The translations under genes were made by a program, and so were the position numbers. This document shows positions 19,945 through 29,132 of a stretch of DNA of 64,000 nucleotides, piece after piece. Numbering within the stretch: the first letter of the stretch is position 1; every line of letters begins with the position of its first letter. The notes beneath the pieces were generated by a model. That model saw nothing but the letters and a program-made list of their open reading frames with translations, was not told the DNA's origin and made no database searches. The stretch is from JALEFZ01 sp039817415 (GTDB taxonomy: Bacteria > Bacteroidota > Bacteroidia > J057), in NCBI GenBank assembly GCA_039817415.1, contig JBCBVV010000010.1, positions 62,001 through 126,000 on the forward strand, given 5' to 3'.

Positions 19945-20700
19945 ATGTGTCTACTGGTTCTAGCTTATAAGGTACATCCTGACTATCCCTTTTTGTTTGT
20001 GGGGAATAGAGATGAATTCTTAGACCGTCCTACCCAAGCTGCCGATTGGTGGGACGACCATCCTGATGTATTTGCTGGCCGTGATCTTCGTGCTGGTGGT
20101 ACATGGACAGGAATCAATAAAAAAGGAAACTTTGCCGCTCTCACCAATTGGCGAGATGGCCACGACAATAAGGGCTCTCGATCCAGAGGAGATCTTGTGG
20201 TTGACTTTCTTACAGCTGATAAAGCTCCCGCAGAATACATTTATAGCAAACGCCCAGTCGAGAAGGATTATAACAAGTTTAACCTGTTGTTAGGCTTGCC
20301 CAATTCTCTGTATTATTATTCCAATGCTGGAGAAGAGGGTTCTAGAAAGTTGAGGGGAAATTCAATCTACGGATTGAGCAATGGGAAAATTAATTCCTCT
20401 TGGCCAAAGGTGAATAAGGCTAAGAAATTCATGCGAGATCTCGTTCGTAAACCAGGATTTCAGCCTGATGATCTTTTTAACATGATGACCGATAAGGGAC
20501 AGGCGAGAGACCAACATTTACCCAATACAAATATTCCTTATAGATGGGAAAAAACCCTCTCAGCGATGTTTATTGATACACCTGAGTACGGTACCATGGT
20601 AACAACTGTAATTGCTGTTGATAAACATGGAAAGATGATCATGGAGGAAAGAGGGCATAAACCACCAGGCCAATCTAGAAGAGCCCAAATAAACTTGTAA
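19945..20700 (+). CDS. NRDE family (TANGO2-like) protein
   Basis: From ATG 19945 the protein is 251 residues and begins MCLLVLAYKVH, with the invariant Cys2. FVGNRDEFLDRPT is the NRDE signature, followed by GRDLRAGGTWTGINKKGNFAALTNWR. TANGO2 proteins are linked to haem and lipid handling in eukaryotes; the bacterial role is unclear. The frame extends to a TTG at 19939, which would put two residues before the conserved Met-Cys, so I reject it. It is cytoplasmic, with no signal peptide, and lies three bases before the CotH-like gene. Confidence 0.88.
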   Translation: MCLLVLAYKVHPDYPFLFVGNRDEFLDRPTQAADWWDDHPDVFAGRDLRAGGTWTGINKKGNFAALTNWRDGHDNKGSRSRGDLVVDFLTADKAPAEYIYSKRPVEKDYNKFNLLLGLPNSLYYYSNAGEEGSRKLRGNSIYGLSNGKINSSWPKVNKAKKFMRDLVRKPGFQPDDLFNMMTDKGQARDQHLPNTNIPYRWEKTLSAMFIDTPEYGTMVTTVIAVDKHGKMIMEERGHKPPGQSRRAQINL

Positions 20701-20703
20701 CAT

Positions 20704-21738
20704 ATGAAAACCGCACTATTTCCCTTCTTCCTGTTTCTTTGCTGGACATTCTCCTTCGCGCAAACTGAAACAGCCACTAAGTCTGCTGTACACCCAGTTT
20801 TTGATTCAGAGGAAACCCTAAAGATTACCCTTAAGGGCGATTTGAAGGCTTTGTTGAAGGACAAACTTGAGGACAGGAGCTATCATAAGTTTACCATTAC
20901 CTATACAGACGGAGAGCAGTCTGGAGAAGTGCCCGTTCGGGTTAAGATCAGAGGTAATTTCAGAAGGGAAATGTGCAAACTGGCACCTTTTCGCCTGAAT
21001 TTTGATTCTGCAGGGGTAGCAGGTTCCATATTCGAGGGCCTAAACAAGGTGAAAATGGTATTGCCTTGCTACATGAAAAGCGATAAGTATGCGCAGTTTT
21101 TGGCAAAGGAATACCTGAGCTATAAGGGCTACAATTTGATCACAGATTCCTCCTTTAAGGTGAGGTTAATGGAGACTACTTTTATAGATGAATCTGGGAA
21201 ATACGAGGAGTTTACAGAAACAACTTTCCTCATTGAGCCAGTGAAGCTATTGGCAAAAAGAATGGGAGGAAAAGAGATTGAGATTGAAAGAGTCCACCCC
21301 AACAGTTGCAACATCAAAATGGCTACGAAGATGTCAGTTTATCAATATTTGATTGGAAATACTGATTGGTCCATTCCTGCGCTTCACAACATCAAAATGA
21401 TCAAAGAGGGACCAGGAAATAGTCCTGTGGCTGTCCCTTATGATTTTGATTTTACAGGTTTGGTTGGAGCCCCTTATGCTGTTCCTAATCCCAGACTGGA
21501 AATGAGTTCTGTCAAGGAGAGAAAATACCGCGGCTATTGTCAATCTGAGATGATGACCATGCTCGTTTTGGATAAGTTTAAGGAAACCAAAGCGCCCATG
21601 TTGGCCCTTTATGCTGACAGTCCATTGTTGGACAAGAAGACGAACATAAGGGCTGTAAAATACCTAGCTGACTTTTACCGCACCCTTGAAAATGAGAAGT
21701 CCTCCAAAAGGGTCTTTCTGAAAACCTGTAGAAACTAA
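20704..21738 (+). CDS. Secreted CotH-like protein
   Basis: The 344-residue protein has a signal peptide (MKTALFPFFLFLCWTFSFAQ). The mature part resembles spore-coat CotH kinases: VRVKIRGNFRREMCKLAPF corresponds to the RG-rich strand, followed by a KVKMVLPCYMKSDKYAQF segment and VAVPYDFDFTGL, which resembles the metal-binding Asp motif. CotH proteins are atypical secreted kinases. I have not confirmed all catalytic residues, so kinase activity is inference. It probably shares a transcript with the NRDE gene and converges with the OmpA gene. Confidence 0.7.
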   Translation: MKTALFPFFLFLCWTFSFAQTETATKSAVHPVFDSEETLKITLKGDLKALLKDKLEDRSYHKFTITYTDGEQSGEVPVRVKIRGNFRREMCKLAPFRLNFDSAGVAGSIFEGLNKVKMVLPCYMKSDKYAQFLAKEYLSYKGYNLITDSSFKVRLMETTFIDESGKYEEFTETTFLIEPVKLLAKRMGGKEIEIERVHPNSCNIKMATKMSVYQYLIGNTDWSIPALHNIKMIKEGPGNSPVAVPYDFDFTGLVGAPYAVPNPRLEMSSVKERKYRGYCQSEMMTMLVLDKFKETKAPMLALYADSPLLDKKTNIRAVKYLADFYRTLENEKSSKRVFLKTCRN

Positions 21739-21751
21739 AACTTATAAGGCT

Positions 21752-22654
21752 TTACTCTTCATCAAGTAAAGAAAGGATTTTGCCAATGTCCGGCGTAAGG
21801 ATGATCTCCGTACGCCGGTTTTGTTTTCTTCCTTCTTTGGTGTCGTTGTCTGATAGCGGGGCATGTTGAGCTCTACCTGAGGCAATGAGTCTTTCTGGTG
21901 CAACTTTTCCTTGCCAAACCAAAATCCTCACCACGGTCGTGGCACGAAGCACACTTAAGTCCCAGTTGTCCTGATAGCGGCTGGTTTTAATGGGAATATT
22001 ATCTGTATGCCCTTCAATCAGTATTTGTGTTTCAGGATTCTTATTGAGTACCTCAGCTAAGTTGATGAGAACTTGTCTGCCTTTCTGGTTGATATTGGCG
22101 CTACCCGATTGGAAAAGTAACTGGTCTGATAGGGAAACATACACTTTGCCCTCTTTTTGAACGGCACTTAGTTCTTCATCGTTGAAACCGACGAGTGCGT
22201 CTTCTATCTTCGAAAGCAACAATTTCCCCAAAGAGTCTTGTCTTCTGATGATGGCGTTTAGTTCCTTAACTTTAGCTTCCCTTTCTTCCAATTCACCTGA
22301 AAATGCCTCCAGGATTTTTTGCTTGTTATCTAGCTTGGCCTGGCTCTCCTTTAGGCTTTCTGCATATTGCTCTTGGGTTTGTTTGGCTTGAAAAGAAAGT
22401 ATATCAAAGGCCTCGTTGAGCGAATCGTAGCTTGTACCCAGTCTTTCCTGTTGATATTGAAGTGCTTTCAGGTCTTTGGTTAAAGCTTCTGCTTCCAGTT
22501 TTCTGACCTTTCGCAGTGAATCCTGTAGGGCAATTGCTTGATTGGCCGCTACAAATTTCTTTTTGGATACACATGAACTTAAGCCACAGGAAAGGATACC
22601 CAAAAGGCTAATCGACAGGCAAAAGCGCAAAATAGAATGGTTGAGGAAGGACAT
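21752..22654 (-). CDS. OmpA-family lipoprotein
   Basis: From ATG 22654 the protein is 300 residues. A lipoprotein signal ends in LSSC around residue 30, a long coiled coil rich in Leu, Gln, Glu and Lys spans about 40-160, and a C-terminal OmpA/MotB domain follows. The domain shows the peptidoglycan-binding pattern LIEGHTDNIPIK, with LRATTVVRIL and GRKQNRRTEIIL. It probably tethers the outer membrane to peptidoglycan. The frame is open for 17 more codons upstream (22705), but these would precede the signal sequence. Divergent from the gene at 22737. Confidence 0.9.
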   Translation of the reverse strand: MSFLNHSILRFCLSISLLGILSCGLSSCVSKKKFVAANQAIALQDSLRKVRKLEAEALTKDLKALQYQQERLGTSYDSLNEAFDILSFQAKQTQEQYAESLKESQAKLDNKQKILEAFSGELEEREAKVKELNAIIRRQDSLGKLLLSKIEDALVGFNDEELSAVQKEGKVYVSLSDQLLFQSGSANINQKGRQVLINLAEVLNKNPETQILIEGHTDNIPIKTSRYQDNWDLSVLRATTVVRILVWQGKVAPERLIASGRAQHAPLSDNDTKEGRKQNRRTEIILTPDIGKILSLLDEE

Positions 22655-22676
22655 TTGTGTGTTGAAATTGTTTATC

Positions 22677-22706
22677 CTAAAATAGTGGGAGATTCTTAGA
22701 ATCAAA
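22677..22706 (-). promoter_or_regulatory. Candidate Bacteroidota promoter for the OmpA gene
   Basis: On the minus strand, TTTG (22703-22706) is followed after 18 bases by TATTTTAG (22677-22684), one mismatch from the TAnnTTTG -7 element of this phylum. It lies 23 bases upstream of the chosen start codon. Confidence 0.35.
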
Positions 22707-22736
22707 AATAAATATAGGATTTAATCTAACGGTGTT

Positions 22737-23534
22737 ATGGAGGTTGAAATGCTAGATCATATCGGGCGATTAGTCAGGTTGGCTCAACCGCCCAAACGGA
22801 TTGTATCCTTATGTCCATCTTTGACAGAAACACTCTATGCCTTAGGACTAGATCATCACATTGTAGGCAGGACAAGGTTTTGCATCCATCCCAAAGACAG
22901 TGTTTCCCATGCCGTGAGGGTAGGGGGGACAAAGGAAATCAACATGGAGAGACTCAAATCCCTGAGCCCAGATTTGATCATTGCGGAGAAGGAAGAGAAC
23001 ACTAAAGAAATGGTGGAAGTGCTCGAAAAGGAATATCCTGTTTTTGTAGGAGATGTGAAAACTGTACAAGGAGGAATCAAGATGATTCAGGATATGAGTC
23101 AATTGACTGCTACGCAAACCAGGGGCAAGACCCTAGTGGAGGAGATCAATAGGGAGATGAATGATTTACCAGACCTAAATGGGAGCCGGGTTCTATATTT
23201 TATCTGGAAAGATCCTTGGATGGTGGTTGGAGCAGATACCTATATCCATGATTTCTTGCAACTAATCAAGCTGAAAAATGTAGGAGCCCAATTAGAGGGA
23301 AGATATCCCTCTTCTGACCTGAAATCTCTACAAGACCTTAATCCAGCCTTTGTATGGCTCTCCTCAGAACCATATCCGTTTAAGGAAAAGCATGTGGAGG
23401 AATTAAGGGACATATTTCCAGATGCTGATATCAGCTGTGTAGACGGAGAAATGTTTAGTTGGTATGGCAGCAGAATGAAGGAAGCATTTCCTTATGTAAG
23501 GGAATTGGCAAGTAGTTTAATTGATAAACCATAG
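22737..23534 (+). CDS. BtuF-like helical-backbone metal/cobalamin receptor without signal peptide
   Basis: The 265-residue protein has the BtuF/FhuD-type periplasmic-binding fold: RIVSLCPSLTETLYALGL near the N-terminus, VGRTRFCIHP, GGTKEINMERLKSLSPDLII, and a C-terminal lobe with a conserved WLSSEPYPFKEKH. Such proteins normally capture cobalamin, haem or siderophore in the periplasm. Here there is no signal peptide or lipobox, and neither an ABC permease nor an ATPase is adjacent, so a cytoplasmic ligand-binding role is inferred. It might be a cobinamide- or metal-binding protein. The start at 22737 fits the expected N-terminus. Confidence 0.82.
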   Translation: MEVEMLDHIGRLVRLAQPPKRIVSLCPSLTETLYALGLDHHIVGRTRFCIHPKDSVSHAVRVGGTKEINMERLKSLSPDLIIAEKEENTKEMVEVLEKEYPVFVGDVKTVQGGIKMIQDMSQLTATQTRGKTLVEEINREMNDLPDLNGSRVLYFIWKDPWMVVGADTYIHDFLQLIKLKNVGAQLEGRYPSSDLKSLQDLNPAFVWLSSEPYPFKEKHVEELRDIFPDADISCVDGEMFSWYGSRMKEAFPYVRELASSLIDKP

Positions 23535-23538
23535 GAAA

Positions 23539-23567
23539 AGCTCCCAAGCTATAGAAGCATGGGAGCT
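23539..23567. terminator. Bidirectional terminator hairpin
   Basis: AGCTCCCA (23539-23546) and TGGGAGCT (23560-23567) form an 8-bp stem with a 13-base loop. On the minus strand it is followed by TTTTCC, serving the membrane protein gene; on the plus strand the T-run is poor. It lies between convergent genes. Confidence 0.55.
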
Positions 23568-23595
23568 GTTTATGTTAGATGAAACGAAAAGAAGA

Positions 23596-24579
23596 CTATT
23601 CCCCTTGTTCACCAAAATTATCAATCAACTCATCTATACCGCCTTCATCAGTCATCACGATATCTTCAAAGGCTGAATAATTAACCAAGGAGCTAAATGA
23701 AACGCCCAACCAGATAATTGAATAGATACAGATAGCAAAAATGAATACCATGGATGTTGAACCGTTTATCAAAAGCCCCATTAAGTAAGCAGAGGCATAA
23801 AAAACGACAACTGTGATAACGAATACTGTCAAAAATAGGAGGCAGAAATAGAACCATTTTTTGGTAATGGTTTTTCTAGATACTTCCATGGCTTGCCAAA
23901 AATGCATATCCTTCAAGACGATTAAAGGAATGGTAAAGGCCCATGAAACAGAAAAATATAAAGTTAGTAAAAAGATCAATCCAAAAGAGAGAAGAATACT
24001 TGAGATAGCGGAAGGACCTCCCAATGCATACAGGTAATCAGCTATCATTGCTTCCTCATTCCCCATGTAATCGGTAGGGTCCATCGAAGCAATGCTTTCT
24101 ATATTTAGGTTTACCCCGACGGCAGCAAAGACTAAAACTGCAATCAGCATGTAAAAAACACCTTTTACGAGGGAGGCCAGAAATAACTGACCAAAATGTC
24201 TCATGGAGTTAAAGAAGGTGGCGAAGTATCTTATTTGATGCAATGAAATCTCGCTACCCACATTGTAGACACCTGCCATGACAGACTGAGTAAAAGCACC
24301 AAGTGCGAATAAGAAGAGGAATCCAATGATACTTCCAATGGAAGCCACTACGACTGAAGTTGATGAGATCAATCCCCCAATGATAAATCCCATGACAAGA
24401 GATGAGACAATGGTAACGGCTATCGACATTAGAAAAGCTAGCCACATATGGCCAAGAAAACCAAAGGGGTATGATTTAAGGAGGTTCCAACCTTTTCCGA
24501 GGTATTCCCCAAAATTGAAATCATAGCCTTCCATCCAGAGATGTCGGAAAGGGCCTTGATCCTTAGAATAGTTTGACAT
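23596..24579 (-). CDS. Polytopic membrane protein of unknown function
   Basis: The protein is 327 residues from ATG 24579, with about six hydrophobic segments. A short cytoplasmic N-terminus (MSNYSKDQGPFRHLWMEGYD) leads into glycine-rich membrane helices and a conserved-looking LKDMHFWQAMEVSRKTITKKW segment before the last helices, as in DUF975- or DUF4013-type proteins. No transport or catalytic motif is seen. The frame extends upstream to 24639 through a poor N-terminus, which I reject. Probably inner membrane. Confidence 0.75.
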   Translation of the reverse strand: MSNYSKDQGPFRHLWMEGYDFNFGEYLGKGWNLLKSYPFGFLGHMWLAFLMSIAVTIVSSLVMGFIIGGLISSTSVVVASIGSIIGFLFLFALGAFTQSVMAGVYNVGSEISLHQIRYFATFFNSMRHFGQLFLASLVKGVFYMLIAVLVFAAVGVNLNIESIASMDPTDYMGNEEAMIADYLYALGGPSAISSILLSFGLIFLLTLYFSVSWAFTIPLIVLKDMHFWQAMEVSRKTITKKWFYFCLLFLTVFVITVVVFYASAYLMGLLINGSTSMVFIFAICIYSIIWLGVSFSSLVNYSAFEDIVMTDEGGIDELIDNFGEQGE

Positions 24580-24683
24580 GTTCAGGTTGTTTAAATAATT
24601 AATGCTGTAGATTATGTGAATTACATATTTACACTTCAAAATATGTAATTCCTGAATATCATTCTATATACTTAGCCTATAAA

Positions 24684-25367
24684 TCAAGGCAATTGGTAGG
24701 ATTTCCCAATTTCAGGTAAGATGAGGTTTTTCCCTTGTTGCTCGAAAGTAGCCTTAGCACCAGCATGGTTGATCTCAATGCGAGGGAAGGTATCGAAGTG
24801 CATGCCAATTACCTGGTCTGTCCCTACGAATTCAGCGGCTTTGGCTGCATCATAGACGCCCATGGTAAAATGATCCCCAATACATAAAAAGGCAAAATCA
24901 ATGTCAAATTCCTCATTGATCAACTTCATATCATAGGTCAGGGCAGTATCTCCTGAATAATAAAAAGTGGCATCTTCGGTCTTGACGACAAAACCCACTG
25001 GATTGCCTCCATAGCTTCCATTGGGAAAGGAGGAAGAGTGAATGGCATTCACTACTTTAACCTGACCAAATTCTGTATGAAGAAAGCCGCCTTGGTTGAG
25101 AGGAACTATATTCTCAACACCTTGGCCACCAAACCAGGTCGCTACCTCATAATTGGCGATCAGTTTCGCTCCGGTTCTTTTGGCAATGGCCTCAACGTCT
25201 ACCATGTGGTCCTGGTGGGCATGTGAAACCAATAGATAATCACAAGGAATGCTATGAATATCTATTCCTGACGCTTTGGGATTGGGGCTGATAAAAGGGT
25301 CAAAAACCAAGTGTTTTCCTTCAATTTCTACTCCAAATGAGGAATGTCCGTAGTAAGTTATCTTCAT
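24684..25367 (-). CDS. Metal-dependent hydrolase, UPF0173 family
   Basis: The 227-residue metallo-beta-lactamase-fold protein carries HAHQDH as the HxHxDH metal motif, YYSGDTALTYD with the bridging Asp, and GMHFDTFP with the last His. UPF0173/UlaG-like proteins hydrolyse phosphoester or lactone bonds; the substrate is unknown. It is cytoplasmic, and the neighbours give no clue. Confidence 0.9.
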   Translation of the reverse strand: MKITYYGHSSFGVEIEGKHLVFDPFISPNPKASGIDIHSIPCDYLLVSHAHQDHMVDVEAIAKRTGAKLIANYEVATWFGGQGVENIVPLNQGGFLHTEFGQVKVVNAIHSSSFPNGSYGGNPVGFVVKTEDATFYYSGDTALTYDMKLINEEFDIDFAFLCIGDHFTMGVYDAAKAAEFVGTDQVIGMHFDTFPRIEINHAGAKATFEQQGKNLILPEIGKSYQLP

Positions 25368-25633
25368 GATCTTCTTTCTTAGTTGCTCGATTCATATTAG
25401 CGAATTCGAATGAAGATTAATAAGGATGTGGGAAAATATTCAACCTGTAAATTATAGCGTATAAATTCTAACGATGTTATGGGATTGTCTTATCAAAGAG
25501 CTTGAAAGTAAAATTCAATAGCCATTGATTTCAGTATGTTATGAGGTATGAAATTTTGAAGGAGAACTTGGTAGGATTTTTTCCGAATTAGCAAATCCTA
25601 TTATGTACCTTTAGTTCAATAATGATACAAGAA

Positions 25634-26098
25634 ATGAATAGATACACCTTCTCATTCCTCCTGTTTTTGAGTTTAATGACTAGTTCTCTTTTCGCCCAAA
25701 AACTAGACATTAACCTTAACGGAACGACCAATAATATCAAGGCTATTTCTCAGGCCGTTTTCTGTTTGGAGAATGGGGATAAACTGACCTTTTCATATCC
25801 AAAGGCTGAGGAAGGCAAAAAGTATATTCTTCAAGGCATAGTGGTTTATGGTCAGATTAAACTAGGTACTCCTCAAGCCTTGAAGACCATTCCTCAGGTA
25901 GAACTGCCTTATACAGCTACCTTGGCAGAACTGATTCCACCCTCGACCATTCCTAATTTTTCTCAAGGAAGCACCAAAATCGCCATTGCCGTACAACAAA
26001 TTCTTCAAGTAGAAGGCAATAGGGTGAAGGAAATTATCCCCCTTAGCTCAGATGATGGTCTTAAGCTGGGGGTAGTTTCGGGTTGTCCACAAGATTAA
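25634..26098 (+). CDS. Small secreted protein of unknown function
   Basis: The protein is 155 residues from ATG 25634, with a signal peptide (MNRYTFSFLLFLSLMTSSLF, cleavage after AQ). ATG 25622 is also in frame and would add four residues. The mature part is short, rich in Ile, Val and Pro, with two Cys, probably a beta-sandwich. No motif is recognised. It converges with the glucanotransferase gene, whose end is seven bases away. Confidence 0.65.
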   Translation: MNRYTFSFLLFLSLMTSSLFAQKLDINLNGTTNNIKAISQAVFCLENGDKLTFSYPKAEEGKKYILQGIVVYGQIKLGTPQALKTIPQVELPYTATLAELIPPSTIPNFSQGSTKIAIAVQQILQVEGNRVKEIIPLSSDDGLKLGVVSGCPQD

Positions 26099-26105
26099 AG
26101 GATTA

Positions 26106-28871
26106 CTAGGCTTTTAACAGCTCTGTAGGGATCGATTTATTTTGAATTCCACGCCCAGATCTGCTGATTATGTTACTTAGTTTTTGGTTGAAGTCGTTGG
26201 CTGCCAACAACTCATCAACTGACATGTGCATTCTGTATCGCCAATAGTGTGTGGGATTGGCGGGCACATTGATTTGCTCCTCGAGTGGGTTCTCTCTTCT
26301 CAATTCACCATCCATGGCGAGTAAGTCCTGAATAGGCAGGACTGCCCACATGGCAGGGGAGAAGAAGTGTTGTTCCAGGATAGCTTCACAAATCCAGGGT
26401 TCACAGAAGAATGGCGCCCCTCCTTCTCTTCCCAGCGTTTGGTTATAGAATCGTTGAGAGGTAGCTGGATCCTTTTCCCACCAGGCTCTAATAGGTGGCA
26501 TATCATGGGTGGAAGGACTTACCACTGACAAATAGGGAGCATCAGCAGGATGGAAGAATTCGGTTTTAGGGTCTTTGGGCATACGCTGAATCTCCAGGCT
26601 CAAGATGCCAAGATTCTTCATGACCTCAGGTACACAGTCAGGAACCATGCCGAGGTCCTCCCCACAAATAAGCATGTCTGTAGCTTCTTTCAATACAGGA
26701 AGTTTGACCAAGGCCTGCTCTTTCCAGAAATGGTCATGCCTTTTGTAGAAGTAATCAATGTATAGCTCATTGATAATGGCCTTCTGATCTTCTGGCAATT
26801 CTCTAAAGCTAAAGGTGAAATGCAGGGCAATTCTTGGGTTGAAGAACCAACCATTTCCATTTTCTGCCTCAAAAAATACGACTTCAGATAAAAGGGACAG
26901 TAAACCCTTTTCTATTCTTTCATAATAGCCAGCTTTTTCAGGGCTTAGCTTCTTTTGAACCTTAAGATAGGCGAGTATTTTCTGTTGTGAATCAAATTCT
27001 TCCTTGAACTGATAGCATTGATAGGCAAATTCATGTAAAAACTCCTCAACAACATCTCCAGCAAATTCCTCGAAGTATGAAGGCATCATGTGCCATCTGA
27101 TATAGGGCTTGACCATGCGATCATAGTCGAATCTCAAGCCTCTATTGGCCAATTCCTCCACACTGAAGGGCATGGATGGATTGAACTGTCCCATGAGTCC
27201 TTGAACGGATTCCCCTGGAATCTGCCAAATTCGAAAAAAGCCTAAAATATGATCAATTCTATAAGCATCGAAATAGTCTGCCATTTTGGTCATTCGAAGC
27301 CTCCACCAAGCGTAATGATCCTTGGCCATAACCTCCCAATTGTAGGTAGGGAATCCCCAGTTTTGGCCCTCTACTGCAAAATCGTCTGGTGGAGCACCAG
27401 CTTGCTTATTCATGTAGAACAGCTCTGGATATTGCCAAGCGTCCACACTTTTTCTAGAAATACCAATTGGAATATCACCCTTAAGAATAATGCCTTTGGT
27501 CCTAGCGTATTCTGTGGCTTCAAGTAATTGAAGGTGAAGATGGTATTGAATGAAATAATAGAGTCCAACCTTGTCAAAGTCCTCTCCCCGTGGATCAATC
27601 AATTGATCAATCTCTGCTTGTACATAGGTTGTATGTGTTTCCCATTCGTAGAAATCTGCCGTTCCAAAACGATCTCTTAAGGCACAAAATGCGCCATAAG
27701 GCTCCAGCCAATCCTTGTTGTCCTCAAACCAATTCTTGTATCCATCGGAATCCAGGATACTCTTTCCTTCCTTATGATATACGTGCTGAAGGTAATTCAT
27801 TTTAACCTCCATCACCCTTTCATAGTCTATTTCTGCTAATTCGTTTAGTTCAAGTTTGGCCTTGTCAAAGGCAAATTGATCGGCTTCGCTGGAAAGGTTA
27901 CCCACTGCCTCCAATCGAACGAACATGGGATGCAGGGCAAAAACTGAAATCGCACCGTAGGGATAAGAGTCTTTCCAGGTTTTTGTAGCCGTCGTGTCAT
28001 TTACAGGAAGAATCTGAATCATATCCATTCCTGTATCTGCAGCCCAGTCTGCCAGCTTAAGCAAATCCAGGAATTCTCCTACGCCCGTACTTTCTTCACT
28101 TCTCAAAGAAAAGACTGGAAGGGCAACACCTGTTCCTCGCCAATTACCTTCTGGATTGGCAAACACCTGATCGTTGATGACATGTAGCTGATGAGGATTG
28201 TAGCTTGGATAAGCACGAAGTATTCTATTTTCTCTTTCCTCATACCCAACCACTTTACCGGTATTTTTATCAACCAGAACGTATTTATAGTCGATGAGAT
28301 AGGGCATACCTTCTAGGGCAACATCCTGCTTCCAAATAGGAAAATCACCATCGTTTAACACAACAACTGCATCTTCATTCCATTCGCCCAATGCAGGATG
28401 GTTTCCAAGGATACCAACTTGACAATCGGCTGGTACGTTAGAAGCTCTTAGTTGGAAGCGAAATGTATGTCCGGTCTCAGGTGTATTAAGTTTTGCGGGA
28501 CTTGTTTCCCTGGCGAATAGGGTTCTCAAGAATGCAGAAGAGTAGAGTGCATTGTCTTCCTCACTCATGCTTCGCCATTCATCTTTGGTTACAATCGTTT
28601 CGAAGCGATTGGGTTCTACTCCAATTACTCTTGGCTGACCGAATTCTCGTTCTATGGATTGATCGTATTCATTTTTGAGGAGATATTTGTACGCTATTTC
28701 TCCTTCAAATCCATCTTCTAAGTCTATTTTTAATTGCCAATATCCATCCTGTAAATGGGTCATTGGGATGGCTTTTTCTTCAGCATGCTCTCCTAGGGCT
28801 GGAAGATTGCCAGAAACATACATTTGTTGACCCCAAGGTGTAGCAAAGTGGATTTGAAAGCTGACTTGCAT
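26106..28871 (-). CDS. malQ: 4-alpha-glucanotransferase (DPE2-like) with two CBM20 domains
   Basis: The 921-residue protein belongs to glycoside hydrolase family 77 (amylomaltase). Two starch-binding CBM20 domains come first (about residues 1-95 and 133-235, each with a GNLPALGE or GNHPALGEW signature). The catalytic barrel follows, with YPYGAISVFALHP, the nucleophile region AYRIDHILGF (Asp540), CGEDLGMVP with the acid/base Glu, and STHDMPPIRAWW. This architecture matches plant cytosolic DPE2 rather than the compact bacterial MalQ, so it probably transfers glucosyl units between maltose and larger glucans. No glycogen or maltose genes are adjacent. Confidence 0.93.
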   Translation of the reverse strand: MQVSFQIHFATPWGQQMYVSGNLPALGEHAEEKAIPMTHLQDGYWQLKIDLEDGFEGEIAYKYLLKNEYDQSIEREFGQPRVIGVEPNRFETIVTKDEWRSMSEEDNALYSSAFLRTLFARETSPAKLNTPETGHTFRFQLRASNVPADCQVGILGNHPALGEWNEDAVVVLNDGDFPIWKQDVALEGMPYLIDYKYVLVDKNTGKVVGYEERENRILRAYPSYNPHQLHVINDQVFANPEGNWRGTGVALPVFSLRSEESTGVGEFLDLLKLADWAADTGMDMIQILPVNDTTATKTWKDSYPYGAISVFALHPMFVRLEAVGNLSSEADQFAFDKAKLELNELAEIDYERVMEVKMNYLQHVYHKEGKSILDSDGYKNWFEDNKDWLEPYGAFCALRDRFGTADFYEWETHTTYVQAEIDQLIDPRGEDFDKVGLYYFIQYHLHLQLLEATEYARTKGIILKGDIPIGISRKSVDAWQYPELFYMNKQAGAPPDDFAVEGQNWGFPTYNWEVMAKDHYAWWRLRMTKMADYFDAYRIDHILGFFRIWQIPGESVQGLMGQFNPSMPFSVEELANRGLRFDYDRMVKPYIRWHMMPSYFEEFAGDVVEEFLHEFAYQCYQFKEEFDSQQKILAYLKVQKKLSPEKAGYYERIEKGLLSLLSEVVFFEAENGNGWFFNPRIALHFTFSFRELPEDQKAIINELYIDYFYKRHDHFWKEQALVKLPVLKEATDMLICGEDLGMVPDCVPEVMKNLGILSLEIQRMPKDPKTEFFHPADAPYLSVVSPSTHDMPPIRAWWEKDPATSQRFYNQTLGREGGAPFFCEPWICEAILEQHFFSPAMWAVLPIQDLLAMDGELRRENPLEEQINVPANPTHYWRYRMHMSVDELLAANDFNQKLSNIISRSGRGIQNKSIPTELLKA

Positions 28872-29132
28872 ATAGTAGCTAAATAGTAATATTGTCTCCT
28901 AACAAAAAAAGTGAAAGGCGAGATGTTATCGCTTTCACCAACTAATGAACTAGGGTGTCCCTATCCTATCCATACCAAATAGCAGAAATTGGGCCACACC
29001 AAAAATCAAATTTAGAAAAGTTAATGCATACATAATAATCCTTATGTGGATTTAGTAGCCCCATGTTATAAAAAGATACCCATTGCGGTCACAAATTGGT
29101 GACTAGGAAAGGGCCTTAGACAATATTCAGGT

